The notes beneath the pieces were generated by a model, which made no database searches, had not been told where the DNA came from, and saw only the letters and a list, made by a program, of their open reading frames with translations. Position numbers and translations under genes: made by a program. This document shows, piece by piece, positions 14,991-22,947 of a stretch of DNA of 31,558 nt (the first letter of the stretch is position 1; the number at the start of each line of letters is the position of its first letter). The DNA lies in the NCBI GenBank assembly GCA_026193125.1, contig JAPHSC010000283.1, positions 1-31,558 of the forward strand, read 5' to 3'. The stretch comes from Gammaproteobacteria bacterium. GTDB lineage: Bacteria > Pseudomonadota > Gammaproteobacteria > Steroidobacterales > BM003.

Positions 14991-16604
14991 ATGATCATGT
15001 CAGGAACCGTCCAGGAAATCGCCAAGCTCGCAAGCCAATTGGGCATCGATCCATCGCACATGATTCCTTACGGCGCAGAGATGTCCAAACTGCGCCACGA
15101 AACGGCCGCCGACAAGGCACCGGGCAAGTTGATCCTGGTTACCGCAATGACTCCGACTGGTGCTGGCGAAGGCAAGACGACGACTTCCATCAGCCTGGCC
15201 CAGGGTTTGGCGTGCCTGGGTGAAAAAGTCTGCGTCGCACTACGTGAGCCATCACTGGGTCCGATGTTCGGTATGAAAGGCGGCGCCACCGGAGGCGGCA
15301 GGGCGAGCCTGGTTCCCGAAGAAGATATCAACATGCATTTTACCGGTGATTTCCACGCAATCACTGCGGCAAACAACCTGCTCGCGGCACTTCTGGATAA
15401 CCACATTCACTTCGGCAACCCGCCAGAAGTGGATCCCAGGCGTATTAGCTGGCGTCGGGTCATCGACATGAATGACCGGGCCCTCAGGCACGTGGTTATC
15501 GGATTGGGCGGCGTGTTGCAGGGAGTGCCCCGCGAGACAGGATTCGACATCACCCCGGCTTCTGAAATCATGGCGGCCTTGTGCCTGGCCGAGGACGCAG
15601 CCGACCTGAGAGTCCGCTTGTCGCGCCTGATCGTGGCCGAGGAAGCCGACGGCAAGCCCCTCACCGCAGAGGATATTGGCGGCGTGGGCGCCATGATTCG
15701 TCTGTTGAAATACGCAATGCTGCCAAACCTGGTACAGACCTGCGAGGGCGTGCCGGCACTGGTGCACGGTGGCCCCTTTGCCAATATCGCCCACGGTTGC
15801 AACAGCGTGATAGCAACCCGCATGGCCATGCGCCTGGCCGACTGGACTATTACCGAGGCAGGTTTTGGCTCAGACCTGGGCGCCGAAAAGTTCATGGATA
15901 TCAAGTGCGGATACACCGGCCTCGCGCCTGCCGCGGTGGTGTTGGTGGCTACAGTCAGGGCCCTGAAACGGCATGGTGGCAAGGGTCCCAGGGAATTAAC
16001 CAAGCCAGACCCGGCTGCGGTGGAAGCGGGCCTGCCCAACTTGTTCAAGCACATCGAGAATGTCCGCGGCTTTGATCGCGAGCCGGTGGTATCCATCAAC
16101 CGCTTCGACACAGACAGCGATGCGGAAGTGGAGGTAGTGCGTAAAGCCTGCGAGGACCTGGGTGTTCGTGTCGCGGTTTCTACGGCCTTCCGTGATGGCG
16201 GCAAGGGCGCCGAGGAACTCGCCAGGGCGGTGCTGGAAACTGCGAGCGAGGAAACACGCCCGTTGAAACCGACTTACAAGTGGTCCGACCCGATCAAGGA
16301 CAAGATCCTGGCCATCGCGACAAAACTCTACGGTGCGGACGGCGTGGAGTTCACCGATTCAGCGCGCAAGGACCTGGCCCGTATAGAGCGCCTGGGTTTT
16401 GCGGGATTGCCGATATGTATGGCGAAGACCCCCTTGTCCCTGAGCGATGACCCCAAACGAATCTGCCGACCCACGGGGTTCCAGATCACCGTCCGTAATG
16501 TCCTGCTGTCGGCAGGCGCCGGATTCCTGGTGCCCCTGGCAGGTGACATTATTCGTATGCCCGGACTGCCCAAGCGACCGAACGCCGTGGACATCGAGGG
16601 TTAA
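14991..16604 (+). CDS. fhs: Formate-tetrahydrofolate ligase
   Basis: A 537-residue enzyme making 10-formyl-tetrahydrofolate from formate, tetrahydrofolate and ATP. The nucleotide loop TPTGAGEGKTT is at about 54-64, followed by FGMKGGATGGGRASLVP and the folate/formate-site segments MNDRALRHVVIGLGG and HGGPFANIAHGCNS. It is slightly shorter than the usual 550-560 residues. ATG 14991 or ATG 14997 is the start; no strong Shine-Dalgarno is visible. The open frame continues upstream across the antisense of pdxH, but that extension is not family-like and is rejected. It feeds one-carbon metabolism and supports growth on or detoxification of formate. Confidence 0.97.
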   Translation: MIMSGTVQEIAKLASQLGIDPSHMIPYGAEMSKLRHETAADKAPGKLILVTAMTPTGAGEGKTTTSISLAQGLACLGEKVCVALREPSLGPMFGMKGGATGGGRASLVPEEDINMHFTGDFHAITAANNLLAALLDNHIHFGNPPEVDPRRISWRRVIDMNDRALRHVVIGLGGVLQGVPRETGFDITPASEIMAALCLAEDAADLRVRLSRLIVAEEADGKPLTAEDIGGVGAMIRLLKYAMLPNLVQTCEGVPALVHGGPFANIAHGCNSVIATRMAMRLADWTITEAGFGSDLGAEKFMDIKCGYTGLAPAAVVLVATVRALKRHGGKGPRELTKPDPAAVEAGLPNLFKHIENVRGFDREPVVSINRFDTDSDAEVEVVRKACEDLGVRVAVSTAFRDGGKGAEELARAVLETASEETRPLKPTYKWSDPIKDKILAIATKLYGADGVEFTDSARKDLARIERLGFAGLPICMAKTPLSLSDDPKRICRPTGFQITVRNVLLSAGAGFLVPLAGDIIRMPGLPKRPNAVDIEG

Positions 16605-16616
16605 CAGCTACACGCT

Positions 16617-16635
16617 CCGGGACTACGGGTCCCGG
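16617..16635. terminator. Short stem-loop between convergent fhs and ggt
   Basis: CCGGGAC (16617-16623) and GTCCCGG (16629-16635) pair around TACGG and straddle the ggt stop codon. There is no T run, so it is a weak candidate for ending either transcript. Confidence 0.3.
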
Positions 16636-18308
16636 GCAAATACCCCAGCGACCCCTCGACCACGAGGATCGGCGGCCGCCCTCAGCTGACCCCCCAGATT
16701 GCTGATCAGCATGACGTCCCCCAGGGCCCAGTCGTGCGGGCGTGGCTTGTAGCCAAGCTCGGTCAGTGCCTTTAGGGTATTTGAGGGCAGGGGAATACCG
16801 GGGTCAAAGGTCACCTCATCGGGTGGCAGCAACTGGTGATGAAAGCGGGTACTGGATACGGCCTGTTCGGGGGTCATGTTGAAATCAAGCAGGTTGACCA
16901 TGACCTGGAAGACGCTGGTGAAAATTGTCGAGCCACCCGGAGTCCCCACCACCATGATCGACCTGCCGTCCCTGGTCAGGATCGTCGGGGTCATCGAAGA
17001 CAACATACGCTTGCCCGGTTCGATGGCGTTGGCCTCGAAGCCCACCACACCATAGATATTAGGTACGCCGGGCTTGGAGCTGAAATCGTCCATTTCGTCA
17101 TTCAGCAGGAAGCCGGCACCAGTGACCACCACACCACTGCCAAAAGTCTCGTTCAGTGTGTAGGTATTGGACACCGTGTTGCCATCGAAATCCATGATCG
17201 AAAAATGCGTGGTATCCCTGGATTCGATACCCGGGTGCACGGTCGCCAGAGAAGAAATTGCGCGAGCGTTGACCTCAGCCGCGCGTGAGGAAATGTAATC
17301 CGGGCTGATCAGTGTGGCTACCGGAACTTCGACAAAATCAGGGTCTCCTCCGTACTCGGCCCGGTCTGCAAACACACGCTTTTCCATCTCTGCAACAAGG
17401 TGAATATAACCGGCGGAATTATGCGCCTGACCCTTGAACTGTTCGGCCAGGAAATCCTTCATCTGCAGCAACTGAATCAGTGCAATGCCTCCGGAACTTG
17501 GAGGGGGTGCGGTGAGAAGTCTATAGCCGCGCCAGGTAACCTGCAGCGGTTCCCGCCAGATCACCTCGTAGCCCGCGAGGTCCTCGCCACTGATCAAGCC
17601 GCCCCCACGTTTCATCTCCTCCAGCAGCAGGGTGGCAGTCTGTCCCTGGTAAAATTCACGGGAACCTGTTTCTGATATGCGCTGCAAGGTTGCGCCAAGC
17701 TCGGGCTGACGAAACAACTCCCGCTCGCGCATGCTCGAAAAATATTCTGCGAAATTGGTTTTCCTTTCAAATCGACCAGATTCGTCGGTCACTGCCTGGG
17801 CCAATTGGGGGTGGACGAAGAAGCCTGCCCGGGCTAACTCGATGGCCGGCGCCAGGAGCGCTGCCCAGGGTAAACGCCCGTATTTTTGATGTGCTTCCCA
17901 CATTCCCGCCACCGTACCCGGCACGCCTGCGGCGAGGTGCCCCGTCACACTCATGCCCTCCAGCACATCGTCTTCTTTGTCCAGGTACATATCGCGACTG
18001 GCGGCAGCCGGGGCGGTCTCACGATAGTCAATGAATGCTGCTTCATCGCCCATGCTTACCAACATGAAACCACCGCCGCCCAGGTTACCTGCCTCGGGCA
18101 GAGTCACGCTCAGGGTGAAGGCAGCGGCCACCGCAGCATCCACTGCATTGCCGCCCGAGCGCAGCACCATTTCAGTGACCCTGGCGCTATAGCTGTCGGG
18201 CATGGCGTAAGCTGCACGATCCTCGGCTTGAGCGGCCCAGCCAAGGCTGGAAAACAGTAGTCCAGCCAGTCCAAGACCACGGGCCAGGAAAATAAATCTG
18301 GAAAGCAT
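16623..18308 (-). CDS. ggt: Gamma-glutamyltransferase
   Basis: A 561-residue exported enzyme that cleaves or transfers the gamma-glutamyl group of glutathione and related compounds. The N-terminus has a signal peptide ending near AAQAED. Motifs include GGNAVDAAVAAAFTLSV and NLGGGGFM. The self-cleavage and nucleophile site is DTTHFSIMD, with the new N-terminal threonine near residue 366 of the precursor, and a downstream GTPGGSTI loop. ATG 18308 with AGAGG 6 bases upstream is preferred to a TTG at 18314. The gene converges on fhs, 18 bases apart, and is divergent from the FAD oxidoreductase, whose substrates may overlap with gamma-glutamyl metabolism. Confidence 0.95.
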   Translation of the reverse strand: MLSRFIFLARGLGLAGLLFSSLGWAAQAEDRAAYAMPDSYSARVTEMVLRSGGNAVDAAVAAAFTLSVTLPEAGNLGGGGFMLVSMGDEAAFIDYRETAPAAASRDMYLDKEDDVLEGMSVTGHLAAGVPGTVAGMWEAHQKYGRLPWAALLAPAIELARAGFFVHPQLAQAVTDESGRFERKTNFAEYFSSMRERELFRQPELGATLQRISETGSREFYQGQTATLLLEEMKRGGGLISGEDLAGYEVIWREPLQVTWRGYRLLTAPPPSSGGIALIQLLQMKDFLAEQFKGQAHNSAGYIHLVAEMEKRVFADRAEYGGDPDFVEVPVATLISPDYISSRAAEVNARAISSLATVHPGIESRDTTHFSIMDFDGNTVSNTYTLNETFGSGVVVTGAGFLLNDEMDDFSSKPGVPNIYGVVGFEANAIEPGKRMLSSMTPTILTRDGRSIMVVGTPGGSTIFTSVFQVMVNLLDFNMTPEQAVSSTRFHHQLLPPDEVTFDPGIPLPSNTLKALTELGYKPRPHDWALGDVMLISNLGGQLRAAADPRGRGVAGVFARDP

Positions 18309-18338
18309 GGGCAACCTCTACGGGGCAAGCGACACTCG

Positions 18339-18347
18339 ATCATAGCA
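18339..18347 (-). promoter_or_regulatory. Candidate extended -10 promoter of ggt
   Basis: TGC-TATGAT on the minus strand matches an extended -10 element. Transcription from about 18332 would give a leader of about 24 bases. The -35 region is poor. Confidence 0.35.
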
Positions 18348-18477
18348 TCGCCACTGGGCGCAAACACCGGGGCTGAGATCGACAGGAGCCGTGGAATGTT
18401 GCTTGGCTAGTTCTTTGCTTACAGTTAGGCTGGACCGGCGAAAGACAATGTCCGGCAGCTCGCTAGAGGAATCCCCG

Positions 18478-19851
18478 ATGTACCCGTCCTGGCTGACCAA
18501 ACAGGCCTTTGATTTTCATACCCAGGCAGACAGTTGGTGGGCAGCCTCGGCAAACAATCCTGAGTTGCTCGCACCCCGACTGGAAGGCGACCACCGCGCA
18601 GAAGTGGCCATCATCGGAGCAGGCTATACCGGGCTGAATGCTGCACTGGGGTTGGCGGGCAGGCACTCAATGGACACCATCGTGCTGGACGCCGGCCAAC
18701 CGGGCTGGGGCGCTTCCGGGCGCAACGGAGGGTTTTGCAGCCCTGGCGGGGCGAAACTGGAATACCCGGAAATGGTAGGCCGGTGGGGCCTGGAGACAAC
18801 CCGCCAGTTCAGCCAGATTCAGCAGCAGGCCATAGAATACGTGGGCGGTTTGGGCGATAACCCGGGCATCGATTACGAGCGCACGGGGACTGGTGAATAT
18901 ATCGTTAGCTCCGGCCCCGATGCCCACCGCGATGCCCTGGCCGAGGCTCAATGGATGAATCGCAGTCTTGGCCTTGCGGCCACCGCGCTCAGCCAGCCTG
19001 AACTCAAGGAACGCGGTCTTTTCAGTCCGCTTTTTACCGGTGCAGTACATATGCCCCATGGGTTTGGCCTGCACCCCTTGAAATACAGCCAGGGCCTGGC
19101 CCGGGCTGCAAGTGAGGCAGGAGCGAGAATTTTTGGACACAGCATGGTCATCAACTGGCGCCAGGAAGGTAAGGAGCATGTCCTGGAAACTGCCGCCGGT
19201 CGGGTACGCGCACAACGCGTGCTGCTTGCCACCAATGGTTATACGCCAGCCGGTGTGGGAGATCCCATGGCCAGCCGTATCTTGCCGGTTTTTTCAAACA
19301 TCCTGATTACCCGTAAACTGACCCGGCAGGAGCTGCAAGGCCAGGGCTGGCTTGCACCAGAACTGGTGTCTGACGATCGCGCCCTGTTGCATTACTTCCG
19401 CCTGCTACCCGACGGGCGTTTCCTGTTCGGCGGGCGCGGTGGGATTGGCGGTGAACGAGCCGAGGAAAGTGCTGTTCGGCAAAGACTTGAAGCTGAATTC
19501 CGAACTCTTTTCCCGGCATGGCGGGAAGTGAGTTTTGACTATTTCTGGAGCGGCCTTGTGTGTATGTGCCGGGACCTGGTGTTCCATGTCGGCCGACTGC
19601 CGGGGCGCAGCAGTTCCTGGTATGGGCTGGCATTCCACGGTGGAGGTGTATCCATGGCAAGCTGGTCCGGCGCCGCCCTGGCCGACATGATCGTAGGCTG
19701 CCACGATAGTCGCTATCCGATTCCGGGTCCCATGCTCAAGCCCCTGCCATGGATGCCTCTACCGGCCCTGCGTCCGCTTTATCTGCGTGGCGCGTACACC
19801 TGGTACGGGCTCAGGGAGCGTCTGCAAGGCAATCGATTGGTGACCAACTAA
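18478..19851 (+). CDS. FAD-dependent amine/amino-acid oxidoreductase (DadA/PuuB-like)
   Basis: A 457-residue DAO-family flavoprotein. The FAD-binding loop is GAGYTG (47-52) after the strand AEVAII, and the second FAD contact GWGASGRNGGF is typical of PuuB/DadA relatives. The C-terminal part has LFGGRGG and AFHGGGVSMASWSG. Start 18478 follows AGAGGA by 7 bases; an ATG at 18448 is possible. These enzymes oxidise amino acids or amines such as gamma-glutamylputrescine. The divergent gamma-glutamyltransferase makes a gamma-glutamyl substrate attractive, but that is inference: no other Puu genes are present. Confidence 0.88.
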   Translation: MYPSWLTKQAFDFHTQADSWWAASANNPELLAPRLEGDHRAEVAIIGAGYTGLNAALGLAGRHSMDTIVLDAGQPGWGASGRNGGFCSPGGAKLEYPEMVGRWGLETTRQFSQIQQQAIEYVGGLGDNPGIDYERTGTGEYIVSSGPDAHRDALAEAQWMNRSLGLAATALSQPELKERGLFSPLFTGAVHMPHGFGLHPLKYSQGLARAASEAGARIFGHSMVINWRQEGKEHVLETAAGRVRAQRVLLATNGYTPAGVGDPMASRILPVFSNILITRKLTRQELQGQGWLAPELVSDDRALLHYFRLLPDGRFLFGGRGGIGGERAEESAVRQRLEAEFRTLFPAWREVSFDYFWSGLVCMCRDLVFHVGRLPGRSSSWYGLAFHGGGVSMASWSGAALADMIVGCHDSRYPIPGPMLKPLPWMPLPALRPLYLRGAYTWYGLRERLQGNRLVTN

Positions 19852-19897
19852 ATCATGGCGGTGCAGTACCAGCATGGCCTGACGGCAGGAACCAAGC

Positions 19898-21001
19898 ATG
19901 CATGAGGATACAAAACCCACTGCGGACGAGTTGCGTGCAAGGCTCAGGCAGGTTGAAAATCGCTACCGTACGATTCTCGACCGCTATACCCAGGCGACCA
20001 CCGCTGCCCGGGTGGGCGTCCTGGACTGGAACTTGCGTAATAACGCGTTCTACGTCGATCCGAATCTGAAGAACCTGCTGGGTTACACGGACGAAGAAAT
20101 TCCCGACGACCTGGATGCCTGGGTGTCATTGATTCACCCGGACGACAGGGAGCCACTGATCACGGCCACGCGGGCCCTTATTCGGCGTCAAAGCCCGGAC
20201 AATGCATTCGAACACCGAATGCAACACAAGGACGGCACAAGCCGATGGTTTATGGTCAGAGCCACCGTGGAATATGACGGCCAGGGGAAGCCGGTCCGCC
20301 TGCTGGGAACGAACACAGAGATCACTGAGCGCAAGCAACTGGAAATGAGTATCCAGGAGGCGGTAAGTGCGGAAAACGCCCGTATAAGCCTGAATCTGCA
20401 CGACGGTCTTGGACAGGAACTGGCCGGCATATCCTTTTTGCTGCAAAGCCTGGAAAACCGACTCAAGTCTGGCAACTCACAGTTCGTGACAGACGTTGCC
20501 GACATACGCAACTCACTCAGCGAGGCCATCGCACACACGCGGGAGCTCGCGCGCGGTCTGTATCCGGTGCCGGTCGGACCGGTCGGTATTATGGGCGTAC
20601 TGCGAAAACTGGCTGATGGCACTGCCCGGGTTTTCAAGGTCAATTGCGAGGTTATCGGTGGCCGCACAAGCATGCCCGAAATGCAGTCAAATCAATCCAA
20701 CCAGATTTATTTCATTGCCCAGGAAGCGGTGAACAACGCGGTCCATCATGGTCTGGCCAAGAACATAGTGATCGAATGCCAGATTCTGGACGAAGAACTT
20801 CGCATGACCATTACCGATGACGGCAGTGGATCTGACTCCCAGTACGCAAAAGGCGAGGGTGTAGGCTTGCGCATCATGGCTTACCGGGCGCGCAACCTCG
20901 GTGGCGATCTCATCATTCAACCCAACCCGGGCGGTGGAACAAGAGTCTTTTGCCGCGTACCCCTGAGGGCGGGCCTGGACAGTAAGAAAGGACAGCTCTA
21001 G
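19898..21001 (+). CDS. PAS-domain sensor histidine kinase (HisKA_3 / NarX-UhpB type)
   Basis: A 367-residue soluble kinase. A coiled segment (about 8-32) leads to a PAS domain of the PAS_3 type (about 33-148) with LGYTDEEI, HPDDRE and the C-terminal GTNTEITERKQLE. The phosphoacceptor is His168 in LNLHDGLGQELAG, and the HATPase_c domain shows EAVNNAVHHG and GVGLRIMAYRA. No membrane segment, so it senses a cytoplasmic signal. Kinases of this kind usually have a LuxR/NarL response regulator next to them; none is in the window. ATG 19898 has AGGA at a good distance. It follows the FAD oxidoreductase by 46 bases and may be co-transcribed. Confidence 0.93.
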   Translation: MHEDTKPTADELRARLRQVENRYRTILDRYTQATTAARVGVLDWNLRNNAFYVDPNLKNLLGYTDEEIPDDLDAWVSLIHPDDREPLITATRALIRRQSPDNAFEHRMQHKDGTSRWFMVRATVEYDGQGKPVRLLGTNTEITERKQLEMSIQEAVSAENARISLNLHDGLGQELAGISFLLQSLENRLKSGNSQFVTDVADIRNSLSEAIAHTRELARGLYPVPVGPVGIMGVLRKLADGTARVFKVNCEVIGGRTSMPEMQSNQSNQIYFIAQEAVNNAVHHGLAKNIVIECQILDEELRMTITDDGSGSDSQYAKGEGVGLRIMAYRARNLGGDLIIQPNPGGGTRVFCRVPLRAGLDSKKGQL

Positions 21002-21041
21002 GGGGCGCAAACCAGCGGCGGGAGCGGACGCAACCGCCCCC
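21001..21041. terminator. Weak stem between convergent genes
   Basis: GGGGGCG (21001-21007) and CGCCCCC (21035-21041) can pair over a 27-base loop between the kinase and Hsp20 genes. There is no T run on either side, so this is at most a factor-dependent end or a stabilising stem. Confidence 0.25.
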
Positions 21042-21058
21042 TCCGCCTGGCCACAGCA

Positions 21059-21565
21059 CTACTTGATATCGACCTTCTGCCGTTTGACGACCTTGCGCTT
21101 GGGCATTCTCACCTCAAGCACGCCATCCTTCAGCTCAGCTTTAACAAGCTCGCTGTCTACGTCCACGGGCAGGGGGATGAAGCGCTCAAATGCGCCCATA
21201 TGCGTCTCGCAACGATAATAGGACTCCTCGTCCACTACCTTCTTACTCCTGGTCTCCGCCCTTACATGCACGCTGTCGTCAGTAACGGTAAGCTCCAGAT
21301 CGTCTTTCTTCACTCCAGGCAAATCCGCTCGTATTAACAGTTCCTTGTCGCGATCAATAATATCGATCCGTGGCCACTGGACATCCATCGCCACGTCCAG
21401 ATCGGCCAACAGCGGCCTGCGCCAATTCAGGGACTCCATCCAACGGCCGGGGAAAATATTCTCCATGAATTCTTCCAGATTGCTGGTGAAGGGCGCGAAT
21501 GGCCGCGCAACTTCTCGGGATTCCTTGCCCACCACTTTCGGGATAACCTCTTTCACCTTTGACAT
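21059..21565 (-). CDS. Small heat-shock protein, Hsp20/alpha-crystallin family
   Basis: A 168-residue chaperone with a variable N-terminus (SNLEEFMENIFPGRWMESLNW), then an alpha-crystallin domain from about residue 65 (RIDIIDRDKELLIRADLPGVKKDDLELTV...) with the conserved ELKDGVLEVRMPK. It binds unfolding proteins without ATP. The C-terminal tail lacks a clear I-x-I motif and ends in a lysine-rich VVKRQKVDIK, so oligomer contacts may differ. Start ATG 21565 is supported by GGAGGA 7 bases upstream, although two ATG codons lie upstream in frame with another purine-rich run. Convergent with the kinase. Confidence 0.93.
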   Translation of the reverse strand: MSKVKEVIPKVVGKESREVARPFAPFTSNLEEFMENIFPGRWMESLNWRRPLLADLDVAMDVQWPRIDIIDRDKELLIRADLPGVKKDDLELTVTDDSVHVRAETRSKKVVDEESYYRCETHMGAFERFIPLPVDVDSELVKAELKDGVLEVRMPKRKVVKRQKVDIK

Positions 21566-21747
21566 GACTTCTTCCTCCATAAACATTGCCGCCAGGTTCC
21601 CTCCTGACACCGACTATTGTCAGCCTGTTGCAGGTAATTATGAATTCGGAGATGTACCTTGCGAGGGTTCGGCAGGCGAAGATCGGGCCGGTGTTCAATG
21701 GCCGTGTGCTACCGCAAGGAAATACGCCCGCTGGAACCGATCCAGTG

Positions 21748-22791
21748 CTAGGACTGGTGCATGAACAAATGCGACACGTCCAGGGGCTGAAGGTCCAGCC
21801 AGTCCGGGGGCTGTATACCCTTGCTGCGCAGGAACTCGGCATTGAATAGCCGGTTTCTGTAGCGCAGGCCGGAATCGCACAAGACTGTCACGATGGTATG
21901 TCCCGGGCCCAGATCCCGGGCCAGACGTATTGCGCCCGCGACATTGATGGCACTGGAAGAACCCAGGCACAATCCTTCTTCGTTCAATAATCGAAAAATC
22001 CAGGGAATAGCTTCCTGATCGGAGATCTTGTAGGAACGATCAATCGGCGCCTGCTCCAGGTTGCCGGTAATTCTACTGTTACCTATGCCCTCGGCGATGG
22101 AGCTTCCCTCAACCTTGATTTCACCCAGCGCATAGAAGTTGTGCAGGCCGGAGCCACCGGGATCGGCGAGGCCAATGCGCACTCCCGGGTTTTTGCTCTT
22201 CAGATAACGTCCTACCCCCGCCAGGGTGCCACCCGACCCGGCGGCGCACACAAAGCCATCGACTCGACCCTCGGTATCCCGCCAGATTTCCGGGCCTGTG
22301 CCAGTCAAGTGCATATTGAGGTTAGCGGTGTTATCAAACTGATCCGCAAAAATAGCGCCATGAGGCTCGCTACGATTCAGCTCCTCTGCCAGACGCCTGG
22401 CCACGTGCACGAAATGGTTCGGGCTGCGGTAGGGTGCCGCCGGTATTAACGCCAGTTCCGCGCCGTAGGTGCGCAAAGCATCAACTTTCTCCTGGCTTTG
22501 AGTGTCTGGCATCACGATAACGGTTCGATAGCCCAGCACATCTGCGACCAGCGCCAGGCCTATCCCGGTGTTGCCCGCCGTACCCTCCACCACCACGCCG
22601 CCCGGCCTTAGCTTCCCACTGGCCTCGGCGTCACGAATGATACCCAGGGCAGCACGATCCTTCACTGACCCACCTGGATTGAGAAACTCCGCCTTACCCA
22701 GAATCTCGCATCCGGATTCTTCAGACGGCCCCTGCAACCTGACCAGGGGCGTACCGCCTATGGCTTCCAAAATATTTATATTGGTGCGCAT
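21748..22791 (-). CDS. Cysteine synthase-like PLP enzyme
   Basis: A 347-residue fold-type II PLP enzyme. The PLP lysine is Lys44 in NPGGSVKDR, the substrate loop is EGTAGNTGIGLA, the phosphate-binding loop is AAGSGGTLAG and the C-terminal serine site is CDSGLRY. The length exceeds classical CysK (about 320) by 25 residues, in a C-terminal extension (RNRLFNAEFLRSKG onward), a feature of a distinct cysteine-synthase branch. It would join O-acetylserine and sulfide, or a related pair, to give cysteine. ATG 22791 is preferred to a GTG at 22809. It is divergent from the aminopeptidase. Confidence 0.9.
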   Translation of the reverse strand: MRTNINILEAIGGTPLVRLQGPSEESGCEILGKAEFLNPGGSVKDRAALGIIRDAEASGKLRPGGVVVEGTAGNTGIGLALVADVLGYRTVIVMPDTQSQEKVDALRTYGAELALIPAAPYRSPNHFVHVARRLAEELNRSEPHGAIFADQFDNTANLNMHLTGTGPEIWRDTEGRVDGFVCAAGSGGTLAGVGRYLKSKNPGVRIGLADPGGSGLHNFYALGEIKVEGSSIAEGIGNSRITGNLEQAPIDRSYKISDQEAIPWIFRLLNEEGLCLGSSSAINVAGAIRLARDLGPGHTIVTVLCDSGLRYRNRLFNAEFLRSKGIQPPDWLDLQPLDVSHLFMHQS

Positions 22792-22947
22792 GGTCAGTGA
22801 TCTAAACACAGCGCCGCTGTGCGTTCCAGAGCTACATTCCGGACACCCTCGTCCGGCGGCGGCGATGAAGCGCGCCGCACGCGCCAGCTATGCTAGGATT
22901 TCTCAAGAATATCGCCACAACCGCTCACAGCCGACCAGGGACAGAAT

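Noticed and set aside
15407..16204. Minus-strand open frame of 265 codons inside fhs
   Set aside because: Antisense to a conserved enzyme; composition is serine/arginine-rich as in shadow frames of GC-rich genes.
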